From contig NZ_BJYM01000005.1 of the NCBI RefSeq assembly GCF_007991515.1, positions 124,001 through 188,000 of the forward strand: a DNA stretch of 64,000 nucleotides, read 5' to 3'. This DNA comes from Oceanobacillus sojae (GTDB lineage: Bacteria; Bacillota; Bacilli; Bacillales; Amphibacillaceae). A program made the translations under genes and the position numbers. Each line of letters begins with the position of its first letter. The first letter of the stretch is position 1. The notes under the pieces are model-generated. The model was not told where the DNA came from and searched no databases. It saw only the letters and a program-made list of their open reading frames with translations. Positions 15,308-24,465 of the stretch are shown here, piece after piece.

Positions 15308-16780
15308 TTACATCAGTATTTTCTTTGGATTCAGCCTTACAATATATATAAGCGGAATAATTGTTGAAATTAAGATTGTTACCAGACCAACACCATAGAA
15401 GCCCAGAACATAACTTGAATTAAGCGTTACTTCATAGGAATCCATAACATCTTCTGCTGTCAAATCCGTATTAATACCTTCGTAGTAATATTCTTCAAAG
15501 TACTCATCTTGGTTATCATCGGCTTTCATCATTGTATCGGATACCTGCTGTGCGAGAAGGTTTCCGCTGAATAGCGATAAGGTAATACCAATGACGGCAA
15601 CGACCATCACTTCAATTAAAATCTGTCCGACAACCCGGCTTCTTTTCTCTCCCAGAGATAAGTAAATGCCCAATTCACGTTTGCGGTCCCGTAAAAACAG
15701 TAAAACTACTAAACCAGTAATCAACACAGTTGCAATTACCGCAACAATTAAAACATATTTCGCTAATTTCGACATCGATTCTATCGGTCCGGCAATATTG
15801 TCGTACTGGTCACTTGCACTGATTACTGAATAAAGCTCAGGCAGTAATGGTTTTACTTCTTCTGTAAATGCTTCAATGTCTTCCGGATTATTCAAATAAT
15901 AGATAGGTTCGTAGTATTCAAATGATTCGTCTTCCCCTTCCATCATCTCAGCAAGTTCTTCATCGGCCTTCAGATACTCTTCCCAGTTAAATTGCGTTTC
16001 ATCAATTACAATTTCATTAGGAACATATACTGTATTGTGATAATCCATATCATCCGTAAGAATCATCATGCCACTATCTGAATTTTCATCCGTTTCTTTC
16101 TTCGCTTCCGAAGGTTCAAATAATCCAATTATCTCCAATACAACATCACGGGAGTTAACGATATCATCCTCGCCAGTTTCTTCGTCATACGTATATACAT
16201 CATTCGCTAAAGTGAAGGTATCTCCTACATTCAAATTATTTTCATCTGCCAGTTTTTGAGAAATAATTGCCACAGAGGTACCTTTTTCAATCTCATCATC
16301 TGTAAATACACGGCCATCTGCTAACTCCGCTTTTCCCTCTTCAAAATCAATTACCGGGGCGTAGTTAATCCCCTTCAGTCTGAAATCCGTACTTGGACCT
16401 TCAACTATATAGTCGACATCCGATTCTTCATCATGGTAGCTCTCTACACTCTCTGATCCCAACCAGGTAGACATACTGTAATCATAATATTTCACATAAG
16501 AAAGCTCACCAATTTGTTTAATTAAATCTACACTGATTTCTTCCATCTCTAATGATTCCAGCTCTGATTCAGACATTGCGTCCCATTCATCATAATCAAT
16601 ATCAATTGTTGCTGCAGTTCCAAGTCTCTCTTTAATAGTGGACTCCACATTTCCAGTTGCCTGCTGAATGGAAATAGCACCGGATATTAAATTGCCTAAA
16701 ATAAAAATAACTGCTAATAAAATTAAAGACTTTCCTTTTTTTCTTGTAATCCCTAAAAACCCGCGCTTGATAAAATTCAT
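15308..16780 (-). CDS. FtsX-like ABC transporter permease
   Basis: A 490-residue permease with one N-terminal helix (about 17-37), a large extracellular MacB-like periplasmic core domain (about 40-340) and three C-terminal helices, the four-helix MacB layout. The extracellular part is strongly acidic, in keeping with a halotolerant host. ATG 16780 follows AGGGGG. With the ATPase and PASTA genes it forms a three-gene operon. Its substrate is unknown; an envelope-stress or peptide-export role is inferred from family and neighbours. Confidence 0.85.
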   Translation of the reverse strand: MNFIKRGFLGITRKKGKSLILLAVIFILGNLISGAISIQQATGNVESTIKERLGTAATIDIDYDEWDAMSESELESLEMEEISVDLIKQIGELSYVKYYDYSMSTWLGSESVESYHDEESDVDYIVEGPSTDFRLKGINYAPVIDFEEGKAELADGRVFTDDEIEKGTSVAIISQKLADENNLNVGDTFTLANDVYTYDEETGEDDIVNSRDVVLEIIGLFEPSEAKKETDENSDSGMMILTDDMDYHNTVYVPNEIVIDETQFNWEEYLKADEELAEMMEGEDESFEYYEPIYYLNNPEDIEAFTEEVKPLLPELYSVISASDQYDNIAGPIESMSKLAKYVLIVAVIATVLITGLVVLLFLRDRKRELGIYLSLGEKRSRVVGQILIEVMVVAVIGITLSLFSGNLLAQQVSDTMMKADDNQDEYFEEYYYEGINTDLTAEDVMDSYEVTLNSSYVLGFYGVGLVTILISTIIPLIYIVRLNPKKILM

Positions 16781-16947
16781 TACTGACCCCCTCAACTAAA
16801 TAATGACAACGACTTCTTTTAAAGGATAAATATTACATGTTTTTCAATGTAACTATCCAAATTCTCTCTCTAATGGAGCCGCTCACCTCATTCTAATTAT
16901 CCATTTTTGTCATACTGTATTAATACATTAAGACACACATTTAAATG

Positions 16948-16968
16948 TATTATATTCGTAATATAATA
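16948..16968. promoter_or_regulatory. Perfect AT-rich palindrome, candidate operator
   Basis: TATTATATT-CGT-AATATAATA is a perfect inverted repeat with 9-base arms. A second palindrome, TGTATTAATACA, lies about 20 bases away at 16916-16927. Both are upstream of the leftward FtsX-ATPase-PASTA operon, a plausible site for a small dimeric repressor. Confidence 0.45.
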
Positions 16969-17030
16969 GAAATACAATAGTAATCTAGAAAATTATCCAA
17001 ATTTTTCTTTTCTTTAATAAATGCATAAAA

Positions 17031-17080
17031 AACTGTATCTATTCCACCACAAAGTTCTGGTTATTTAATAAATACAGTTC
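17031..17080 (-). terminator. Terminator downstream of the 863-residue permease gene
   Basis: AACTGTAT and ATACAGTT pair across a long AT-rich loop, followed leftward by a T run. It lies about 130 bases beyond the stop. A second hairpin without a T tract (GAGCTA...TAGCTC, 17172-17199) is just after the stop codon. Confidence 0.5.
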
Positions 17081-17207
17081 TTTTCTCTTTAGACATTTTA
17101 TGCATCATCCAATCTCAAAAGCGTTTTTTCTAATATCTTATGTGCAAATAGCCAAGTCATCAGTGAGCTACCCCAGATCATCCCATCTAAGATAGCTCCT
17201 TATTCAT

Positions 17208-19799
17208 TTAAATATTCTCCTGCCTCAACGTCTCAACAATATTATCCTTCTTCAATTTAGAGGTCGAATAAAGCATGGCAGCTCCGACAATGATAAAGAC
17301 CGCCAGAATGACAATTCCGATATAAACCCAAGGTATTTGAAAACGATATTCAAAAGCACTCCTTGTTTGTAAATGAATCCAGTACATCACCACAAAACTG
17401 ATTGGCAGTCCGTAGATTAACGACTTGATTCCATAAAACAGACTTTCAAACCGAATCATTTTACGAAAAGCCTTTGGCGTCATACCAATGGATTTCATTG
17501 TCGCAAATTCTCTTTTTCTTAGTGCTACACTGGTTGAAACGGTGTTAAAAATATTAGCAATGGAAATTAAAGTGATTAGCGTAATAAATCCATAAATAAA
17601 GACGGATAAGGCTAAAGTGATTTGTTTATCCTGCTGTTGAAAGGCATATATATTACTTATTTCCAAGCTGCTTCCAGGTTCAAGCTCTTCAATAGCTTCC
17701 TCTACCCCGTAAGGATCATCTGAAGTTACATATACTTCCCAGCTTCTATCATAACTATCAGGCAAATTTTCCGTCAGTTCATTAAACGTTTGTTCATTAA
17801 CAATGACAGACAATGTATTGGGTGAAGTATAAAAATTTCCCATTGGAAAATTATCTGTAAGACCTATCAGCTCAAGCTCTTCAGAATCCGAAAGTTCCCA
17901 GTCATCCTTTTCCTCAATATAGTATTCCTGACGAAAAGGCAGTTTATCACCTTCATGAACATTCAACATCTCTGTTTCCACATATTTATTATTATGGTCC
18001 ATATAATTTACGGTGTTAACTAAAACAGCCGGCTGCTGCTCATCAGATGCTGCTGGAATATTATTTTCACGAAGATAATCACCCCAGTCTTCTGATGAGA
18101 GACCTATTAGTTCTAAAGTATAGCCCGTTCCTTCTTCATACATCTCAATTGAGTCATCATCCAGGCCTTCTAACGTATCTCCTGCAATCTCTTCAGGTAT
18201 AACGGCAGAGAATCTCATATTCTGATACATGATGCTTTCCTCTACATCCTCCATCGTTTCTATTGCAGGGTATATATCAGCCAAATTATTATCATTAGAG
18301 TAGTATTCTCGAATAGAAATATCATAATTCTGTTCATCCGACTGTAATTCATAGGACTTGGTCAGCGTATTTGTGAAAAAACCGACCGATAAAAATAAGA
18401 TAATACTAATCATTAAAGAAAATACAGTAACATGGTAGCGCTTTTTATTTCTTTTTAAATTCTTTAAGGCAATCTCTGCTTCATAGCCAAACAGCTTCTG
18501 GACAAAACGATTTGTTTTGATTTTCTTCTTGGTAAGCTTAACATCCTTCGCCTGACGGATTGCATCTATCGCAGTAATTTTAGATGCCCGGACAGCAGGT
18601 ATCCATGCAGAAATCATAATGGTAAGTAAGGATACTGCAACAGCTATAATAAATATAGCGGGAGTTACAACGAGACGAATTTCTGAATTAAAGCCTGCGC
18701 TTAACAGCATTTCACTAATAAAATGCAATGTAACGCCAATTCCTAATAGTCCTGCCCCAATTCCAACAGGGATACTAATCAGGCCAATAACCAGCCCTTC
18801 AAATAACACGGAGTTCCGTTTTTGCCTTTTCGTTGCCCCGACACTGGAGAGCATTCCTAAATATCGGGAACGTTCAGATACAGATATGGCAAAGGCATTA
18901 TAAATTAACACAATCGATCCAACCATAATAATCACAATGATTACCGTAAGCAGTCCCGATAACGCCGCTACCATACCGCTATTTACGGAGATTAAATATG
19001 TATCTAATAACGGCGTATTTGTTCCCATATTTTCAGCGTTAATATCTAAATCTTCCCGTAATTTCTCTAAATCATCAAATAGTGAATGACGTAATTTCTT
19101 TACATTAACATATGCACCATCAATCTCTGACGAGGATAATCCATCTGTATACGACAGTACAGTATACCCTGCCGACCAAGGATTATCCCAAAGAGGTGTT
19201 TCTATTTCACCGACAATTTTAAAGTCCTGTTTTTCCTGATTGCGTAACTCCTCCTCAATGCCATCTTCACCTTCATAGATGGATTCATCCTGAACTAATG
19301 GTCGATTTTCCTCCTCATTCAACGCATACCTCTCACCAATGTCCAGCTCAATCGTATCTCCGATCTGATAGGGGAAATCTTCTCCCTTTAATTCCTCAGA
19401 AATAGCAACCTCATTCTCATTTGTTGGAAGCTTTCCCTCTTTAAGCTTCACTTGCATTTGCTCCATTGCTGTTTCATCCATCGCACGGACATAGAGGTAT
19501 CTTTTCGTCAATTGGTCGTTTAAAGGAGCAAATCCCAATTCCTCTACAAGCCCTATAGCATCTGTATTATCATCTGCCTGAATGGCTTTTATTTGCTCTT
19601 TATCCACATCCTCCACAGCATAATGCCAATCACCGTTATAGGAGATGGCATCCCGCTGCTGCATATCGATAAAAGAGACTCCTAAAGACGCAACAGCTGT
19701 AATCATCGCTACAGAAATAATAACGCCAAAAATTGTAACGAGCGTCCTGCGTTTATTCTGCTTAAGATGTCTCAGGGTTACTTTGTTGACAATATTCAT
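17208..19799 (-). CDS. Large duplicated FtsX-type ABC transporter permease
   Basis: An 863-residue permease with two FtsX modules. An N-terminal helix is followed by an extracellular domain and three helices (about 270-420); then another helix, a second extracellular domain (about 480-735) and three C-terminal helices. This is the layout of large LolCE/YtrF-like permeases often linked to two-component systems and antimicrobial-peptide export. Its ATG overlaps the ATPase stop by four bases. The next upstream genes encode a kinase and regulator, so resistance to an envelope-acting compound is likely but not shown. Confidence 0.85.
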   Translation of the reverse strand: MNIVNKVTLRHLKQNKRRTLVTIFGVIISVAMITAVASLGVSFIDMQQRDAISYNGDWHYAVEDVDKEQIKAIQADDNTDAIGLVEELGFAPLNDQLTKRYLYVRAMDETAMEQMQVKLKEGKLPTNENEVAISEELKGEDFPYQIGDTIELDIGERYALNEEENRPLVQDESIYEGEDGIEEELRNQEKQDFKIVGEIETPLWDNPWSAGYTVLSYTDGLSSSEIDGAYVNVKKLRHSLFDDLEKLREDLDINAENMGTNTPLLDTYLISVNSGMVAALSGLLTVIIVIIMVGSIVLIYNAFAISVSERSRYLGMLSSVGATKRQKRNSVLFEGLVIGLISIPVGIGAGLLGIGVTLHFISEMLLSAGFNSEIRLVVTPAIFIIAVAVSLLTIMISAWIPAVRASKITAIDAIRQAKDVKLTKKKIKTNRFVQKLFGYEAEIALKNLKRNKKRYHVTVFSLMISIILFLSVGFFTNTLTKSYELQSDEQNYDISIREYYSNDNNLADIYPAIETMEDVEESIMYQNMRFSAVIPEEIAGDTLEGLDDDSIEMYEEGTGYTLELIGLSSEDWGDYLRENNIPAASDEQQPAVLVNTVNYMDHNNKYVETEMLNVHEGDKLPFRQEYYIEEKDDWELSDSEELELIGLTDNFPMGNFYTSPNTLSVIVNEQTFNELTENLPDSYDRSWEVYVTSDDPYGVEEAIEELEPGSSLEISNIYAFQQQDKQITLALSVFIYGFITLITLISIANIFNTVSTSVALRKREFATMKSIGMTPKAFRKMIRFESLFYGIKSLIYGLPISFVVMYWIHLQTRSAFEYRFQIPWVYIGIVILAVFIIVGAAMLYSTSKLKKDNIVETLRQENI

Positions 19800-20479
19800 G
19801 GACGAATCACCTCGTCCTTGGCAATCGCTCCGTCCTCTACCTGAATGACACGGTCCGCTTGTAAAGCAATCCGGTCATCGTGTGTAATAACCACCAATGT
19901 CTGATTGTATGTTTTATTAAACAGCTTTAACAAATCAATGATTTCCTTACTGTTTTTGCTGTCCAGATTTCCTGTAGGTTCATCAGCAAGAATAATAGAT
20001 GGATTGCTGATCAGCGCTCGACCAATGGAAACCCGCTGCTGCTGTCCGCCGGATAATTGATTCGGCAAATAATCCAGACGCTTTTGCAGTCCAAGTATGT
20101 CCACAATTTCCTTGAAATGCTTTTGATTTACTTTATGTGCATCTAATAACATCGGCAGATTAATATTTTCTTCTACTGTTAAAATCGGCAGGAGATTGTA
20201 GAATTGATAAATCAACCCTATTTGCCTCCTCCGAAAGATAGCCAGCTGCGTTTCATTTAATCCATAAATATCAGTCTTTTCGATAAACACCTTTCCACTT
20301 GTTGGCTTATCAACTCCTCCCAGCAAATGAAGCAGGGTTGATTTCCCTGAACCAGAAGGTCCAATAATCGCTACAAACTCCCCCTGTTCCACAGAAAAAG
20401 ATACATTATCCAATGCCTTTACTGCTGTGTCACCTTTCCCGTACACCTTAGACAAATTTTCAATCCGCATTAATTCCAT
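19796..20479 (-). CDS. ABC transporter ATP-binding protein
   Basis: A 227-residue ATPase of the MacB/LolD group: Walker [11 protein letters not shown]-loop in YQFYNLL, signature [14 protein letters not shown], Walker [12 protein letters not shown]. It pairs with the 863-residue permease. Upstream at 20541-20568 are repeated GTGACAAT elements, the likely binding site of the adjacent response regulator. Confidence 0.88.
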   Translation of the reverse strand: MELMRIENLSKVYGKGDTAVKALDNVSFSVEQGEFVAIIGPSGSGKSTLLHLLGGVDKPTSGKVFIEKTDIYGLNETQLAIFRRRQIGLIYQFYNLLPILTVEENINLPMLLDAHKVNQKHFKEIVDILGLQKRLDYLPNQLSGGQQQRVSIGRALISNPSIILADEPTGNLDSKNSKEIIDLLKLFNKTYNQTLVVITHDDRIALQADRVIQVEDGAIAKDEVIRP

Positions 20480-20540
20480 TCCGTTTCCTCCTTGTTACTT
20501 TCTATTAACTACTACTTTAATTGTCTAAAATGACGGAACA

Positions 20541-20568
20541 GTGACAATGATAGTGACAATATTGTCAC
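20541..20568. promoter_or_regulatory. Candidate operator of the adjacent OmpR-type regulator
   Basis: GTGACAAT at 20541 is repeated at 20553 within the perfect palindrome GTGACAAT-ATTGTCAC (20553-20568). The 12-base repeat interval is close to one helical turn, as for OmpR-family direct-repeat sites. It lies about 65 bases upstream of the ATPase gene and downstream of the kinase gene. Confidence 0.7.
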
Positions 20569-20584
20569 TTTATTTTAAAACACG

Positions 20585-20638
20585 TGTTCCAAAAGCTGCT
20601 AAATCTCGTTCGCTTATCAATTGCGAGTTTTTTGAACC
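20585..20638. repeat. Dispersed repeat, copy C (short, decayed)
   Basis: Begins TGTTCCAAAAG and ends TTTTTTGAAC. Read leftward, GTTCAAAAA is followed by AATTGATAAGCG and CGAGA, closely matching the left end of copy A at 5333. It follows the kinase stop directly, and its CTCG/CGAG stem may also work as terminator. Confidence 0.55.
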
Positions 20639-20643
20639 TTCTT

Positions 20644-21645
20644 TTAGACGACCCGCTTATAAAATTTCAAAATAAAGACGGTTCCTTCCCCCGGCTTGCT
20701 AAGGACTTCAATATCTCCCTTTTGGTTAGTAACAATTGAATAAGCCATAGCAAGTCCAATACCAACACTTCCCTCTGCTGCATGACTTCCCTTATAAAAA
20801 CGTTTGAATATATGTGAGAGCTCATGTTTTTCAATTCCCGGCCCATTGTCCCTGATTCTGATTTCTGTAAAAATAGCATTCTCTTCATAAGAAATAGTAA
20901 TTTCTCCACCATTTGGTGTGTGTTCAATTGCATTCTTTAAAATATTAATACAAGCTTCTTTCGTCCAGTTTTTATCACCCATAAAGGTAGTTTTCTGAGC
21001 TCCTTCTATCTTCAGCTTTATTTCTTTCAATTCAAGAGGTATTTCCATTGGTGCAGCAGCTTCTTTTACCAGCTGGGGCACTTCCACTTTTTCCTTACTG
21101 AATAAAACAGTCCCGGCATCCATTTTGGAAAGCTTTAATAAGGAAGAAACAAGCCACTCCATCCGCTCCAATTGCTTACGGATATGGTATGTAAATTCCT
21201 GCCGTTTTTTCGTATCCAAATTCGGCTCGCTTAATAAATCAGCCATCACCGTCATCGAGGTGAGCGGTGTTTTTATCTGATGGGAAATATCTGAAATCGC
21301 ATCCGTCAGCTTTTCTTTATCCTTCTGCAATCCTTCCTGCTGTTCAGATAACATCCTTGTCATTTTATAGATTTCATTTTTTAATATACTCAGGTCGCCC
21401 TCTCTGTTATCGCGGACATCCAGTGTCGTATCTCCTGCCATGATTTTTCGTAAATAACTAGACAGTTGAATGATTTTCCGGTAACGCCAAACCATCCATA
21501 CGATATAGCAAATGGCCAGGCTGCCGCCGACAATAGCAATAAATAAAGCAGTTACTGGTGAATGCATAAAACCTGATAGAATACCGATTCCCAGAATCAA
21601 TATAGTTGAAGTGAGAAAGACACTTATTTCTTTATTTCTTAACAT
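20644..21645 (-). CDS. Sensor histidine kinase
   Basis: A 333-residue kinase with two membrane helices (about 8-25 and 30-52) and a very short outer loop, then a HAMP-like linker. The phosphoacceptor is His122 in SDISHQIKTPLT, and N, G1 (DNGPGIE) and G2 (GIGLAMAYSI) boxes are intact. Lack of a sensory domain suggests sensing within the membrane, possibly through the adjacent permease. It overlaps the response regulator gene by 14 bases. Confidence 0.87.
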   Translation of the reverse strand: MLRNKEISVFLTSTILILGIGILSGFMHSPVTALFIAIVGGSLAICYIVWMVWRYRKIIQLSSYLRKIMAGDTTLDVRDNREGDLSILKNEIYKMTRMLSEQQEGLQKDKEKLTDAISDISHQIKTPLTSMTVMADLLSEPNLDTKKRQEFTYHIRKQLERMEWLVSSLLKLSKMDAGTVLFSKEKVEVPQLVKEAAAPMEIPLELKEIKLKIEGAQKTTFMGDKNWTKEACINILKNAIEHTPNGGEITISYEENAIFTEIRIRDNGPGIEKHELSHIFKRFYKGSHAAEGSVGIGLAMAYSIVTNQKGDIEVLSKPGEGTVFILKFYKRVV

Positions 21646-22333
21646 CTTCTGCCGCCATCCTGTATCCCAGCCCTCTGACTGTTTCTATTAACGCCGGTCT
21701 TTGCGGATTATCCTCTATTTTCTTTCGGAGCCGTTTAATATAGACTGTAAGTGTATTATCGTTAACAAATTCGCCAGCCACATCCCATATCATTTCTAAA
21801 AGCTGCTCCCGTGAAAGAATCTGTCCGCGATGGTTGATAAAAATCATTAACAGCCGATATTCCAGTGCTGTTAGAGCAAGTTCAGCATCCGCCTTATATA
21901 CTTTTCCCTCTAACGGTAATACTACTAACGAATCAATTTGGATAGAATCTTTTTCCTTGGTACCATTCTTTTGATAACGTCTGAGCACGGTTTTAATCCG
22001 TGAGCTTAACTCACGGATACGAAATGGCTTCGTAATATAATCATCTGCCCCCATATCCAATCCCATCACTACATTTACCTCATCATCGATAACTGTGAGA
22101 AAAATAACCGGGACATCTGCATTTTCTTTTACAAGCCGGCATAAATCATAGCCGCTTCCATCAGGCAGTGATAAATCAAATAAGCATAAGGAAATGCAGT
22201 TTATATCTGTATTGATTATTTTCTCCGCTTCTTGCACCTGATGGCACACAAAAACCTCGTATCCCTCTTGATTTAAGGAATACTCCAAGCCGGAAGCAAT
22301 CGTTTTATCATCCTCTACAATGAGTAATTTCAT
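21632..22333 (-). CDS. OmpR-family response regulator
   Basis: A 233-residue regulator: receiver domain with phosphoacceptor Asp53 (LFDLSLPDGSG), winged-helix domain ending VRGLGYRM. It is cotranscribed with the kinase at 20644-21645 and is the likely ligand of the GTGACAAT repeats at 20541-20568, so it probably controls the ABC pair. It is not close enough to BceR to be a duplicate of that system. Confidence 0.88.
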   Translation of the reverse strand: MKLLIVEDDKTIASGLEYSLNQEGYEVFVCHQVQEAEKIINTDINCISLCLFDLSLPDGSGYDLCRLVKENADVPVIFLTVIDDEVNVVMGLDMGADDYITKPFRIRELSSRIKTVLRRYQKNGTKEKDSIQIDSLVVLPLEGKVYKADAELALTALEYRLLMIFINHRGQILSREQLLEMIWDVAGEFVNDNTLTVYIKRLRKKIEDNPQRPALIETVRGLGYRMAAEDVKK

Positions 22334-22732
22334 AGCTGTCCCCCCTATTTCTCAGTTTACTGCTTGTTAACTGATATCTATCAGTCATTATACAAATGAA
22401 TTACAAAAATTTATAGAATAAAAATGCCTTTTTCACTTTTTCTTCTAAAATTTTCAGGAAATTATTATTGGCTTATTCTCCATTTAAAAGAATCTATCCT
22501 GTTTCCAGCAAAGTGTTGCTCTTGTTTGCTTTAATAAACAAATAACTTTTTATTTTTTCTAAATTCGCCTATGATGAATACTCCCACCACTTAATTTTCA
22601 TCGAAAGTTGAAGTGGGGGTTTCTGGGGTGTCGACTTTCAAGATGACGATTAACCTCCAGTGGAGTTGACACATCGGTGTGCTGAAAACACCCAACCCCG
22701 CTATCCCATTGGTCCTGCCTTTGGGACTACTT
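22334..22732. other. Gap between the response regulator gene and tnpB, including the tnpB right end
   Basis: The right half (22560-22732) is the noncoding 3' part of the tnpB element. The left half (22334-22560) is AT-rich and should hold the response regulator promoter; CTGATA-TC-TATCAG at about 22371-22384 is a small inverted repeat. No gene was seen. Confidence 0.5.
22583..22619 (-). ncRNA. Probable omegaRNA 3' hairpin / right end of the TnpB element
   Basis: Downstream of tnpB on the same strand, CCCCCACTT pairs with AAGTGGTGGG around an 18-base centre, followed by AGTATTCATCA. A conserved hairpin at the element end just before the guide is characteristic of IS605/IS1341 TnpB guide RNAs. 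The exact RNA ends and guide boundary cannot be fixed here. Confidence 0.45.
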
Positions 22733-24172
22733 TTATCTTACAACCAAAGTTACCGGTCTTCGTAAAGCCTCGATATTGGAAAAGTTGCGATGAAACGCAT
22801 CTTTGAAAACTTTTCGCATAATATTTGCAGCGCCATTTACATCTGCATTGATGCGCTCCCTGTTTTTCGAAAGGTAAAGCCCACGTTTGATGCGTTTCCC
22901 TGAAAATACAGCGTTTTTATTCTTCTGACCATAAACCGGGATGTCATCGTTATCCAAAAAGCTGGCTTTTGACGTATAAGATTCTTCTGTCAACACCACG
23001 GTTATCCCATGCTCCTCTGCTTTGTATTTGATCATTTGAATAAGCAGGCTGTGCGGAAGGCTTGTAAAGGATTGGTTATTTCTTTTCCCCATAGCGGCGT
23101 GTTGTTTCCATGCTTTATTCTGACCGATAATGAGAGTATCAATATTCTCTTCCAAGGCGATTTTCACGATTTGAAAACTGGCTTTATGAAAGAGATCTTT
23201 GATTTGAAGAAATCGATGATGACTGATTTTCTCCAAACGATTGGATGTAAAGGTACCCTCATTGACTGGTTTTCCTTGTCGAAGGATTCCTGTATAATAA
23301 GCTTTTAGCTGGTTAAAGCGTTGATTGACGGATTTGACGTTTTTGCCCTTCACTAAGACGGCTCTTTTGCCGGTATTCGTGACGATGGTTGCAAGGTTAT
23401 CCATCCCTAAATCAACAGCTAAAAGACGATTTTTGGATTCTATCTTCTCTACTTCTATAGGAACCTGAAAAACTAACTCTACAACATAATGACTATACTT
23501 TGGAACCACCCGAACCTGCTTCAGTTTCCCTTCTGAATAACCTAATTTCCCAATGTTCAAACGCAATTTTGTTTTAGGGAACTTCAAGAATTTCTTGTCT
23601 TTTACCACGCAATCCTGATTTGAAAAGATTATTTCCTTTTCTTTGGAACGACAATATCCTGGTATGTTAGGACGTGTTTTCCATTTTGTGGGATTCTTTT
23701 TATACTCCCGCAAATTGCCATAAAAGGCTTTCCAGTTTTGAAAAACTGTTCTCATGATGCCTTGACTCGATTGGATCGGCAGGGATTGATAATCGATCTG
23801 TTTCATCAATTTAAACAAGGCATTCAAAAAAGGATAAGAAATATATGGTTTATCCTTAGAGGGCATCTCAAATAAATGACATTTGATTTCCTTTTGTTCT
23901 GACTTGGCTTTTTCATGTTCTTTTGTACTCCTTCGTCGGTAAGTCTGCAGCTGGTTCGCATTGATTGTAGGCAAATGGGTTTGGAGACTTTCCAATACTT
24001 CTTTTTGTAACAGCTGCAGTTCCTTTTCTTGTTTAAGACCTGTAAAAACCTGCCGAATGTAAAAGTTGGTTGTGTTATGCATATTCTTTGCGTTTTGGCA
24101 CATATTTTGAAAATATGGATGCATCCGTTGACCTTTTTTTACCCAAATTTGCATGGTTTGATAAGCAGCCAT
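22733..24172 (-). CDS. tnpB: TnpB, RNA-guided endonuclease of an IS200/IS605 (IS1341-type) element
   Basis: A 479-residue OrfB/TnpB protein. The split RuvC site is present: Asp254 (AVDLGMDN), Glu396/397 (TEESYTSK) and Asp444 (NADVNGAAN). The usual zinc ribbon with two CxxC pairs is absent; the segment between SYTSK and NADVNG has no cysteine, as in one TnpB subgroup. The frame is intact, so it is probably active or recently so. No tnpA is present. The ribosome binding site is GGGGGG. GAAC-ATTT-GTTC at 24194-24205 just upstream resembles a LexA box. Confidence 0.88.
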   Translation of the reverse strand: MAAYQTMQIWVKKGQRMHPYFQNMCQNAKNMHNTTNFYIRQVFTGLKQEKELQLLQKEVLESLQTHLPTINANQLQTYRRRSTKEHEKAKSEQKEIKCHLFEMPSKDKPYISYPFLNALFKLMKQIDYQSLPIQSSQGIMRTVFQNWKAFYGNLREYKKNPTKWKTRPNIPGYCRSKEKEIIFSNQDCVVKDKKFLKFPKTKLRLNIGKLGYSEGKLKQVRVVPKYSHYVVELVFQVPIEVEKIESKNRLLAVDLGMDNLATIVTNTGKRAVLVKGKNVKSVNQRFNQLKAYYTGILRQGKPVNEGTFTSNRLEKISHHRFLQIKDLFHKASFQIVKIALEENIDTLIIGQNKAWKQHAAMGKRNNQSFTSLPHSLLIQMIKYKAEEHGITVVLTEESYTSKASFLDNDDIPVYGQKNKNAVFSGKRIKRGLYLSKNRERINADVNGAANIMRKVFKDAFHRNFSNIEALRRPVTLVVR

Positions 24173-24193
24173 TTCATTTCCACCCCCCTTTCA

Positions 24194-24205
24194 GAACATT
24201 TGTTC
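24194..24205. promoter_or_regulatory. Candidate LexA (SOS) box upstream of tnpB
   Basis: GAAC-ATTT-GTTC fits the core GAAC-N4-GTTC of the Bacillus LexA site, 22 bases upstream of the tnpB start and near a leftward -10-like AATAAT. It has two mismatches to the fuller 14-base consensus. Damage-induced expression of tnpB is an inference. Confidence 0.4.
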
Positions 24206-24465
24206 CTATTATTCCATCATATCATAGGAAGGGGAAAAATACCACTATTCTGAAAGTGGATAACAACTTTTTTAGACTGTTCATGGTATACTTATGCTAT
24301 TAGATATTTCTTTGGATTTTCTTAACAGCTAAATGGATGAAGTATTAAAACCACCAATTCACCTCCCACCTAAAATCCGATGGTATTTTTGAGGAAGGAG
24401 TCCTCTTGGCTGAAATGATAGAGATATTATTTAGATTTGACTACATACTATTTTAGGTGATTTGA

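Larger units (their letters stand above)
16781..17207. other. Intergenic regulatory region between two ABC loci
   Basis: No gene was found. It holds palindromes at 16916-16927 and 16948-16968, likely within the promoter of the FtsX-PASTA operon. It also holds a terminator at 17031-17080 and a hairpin at 17172-17199 downstream of the 863-residue permease gene. Confidence 0.5.
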
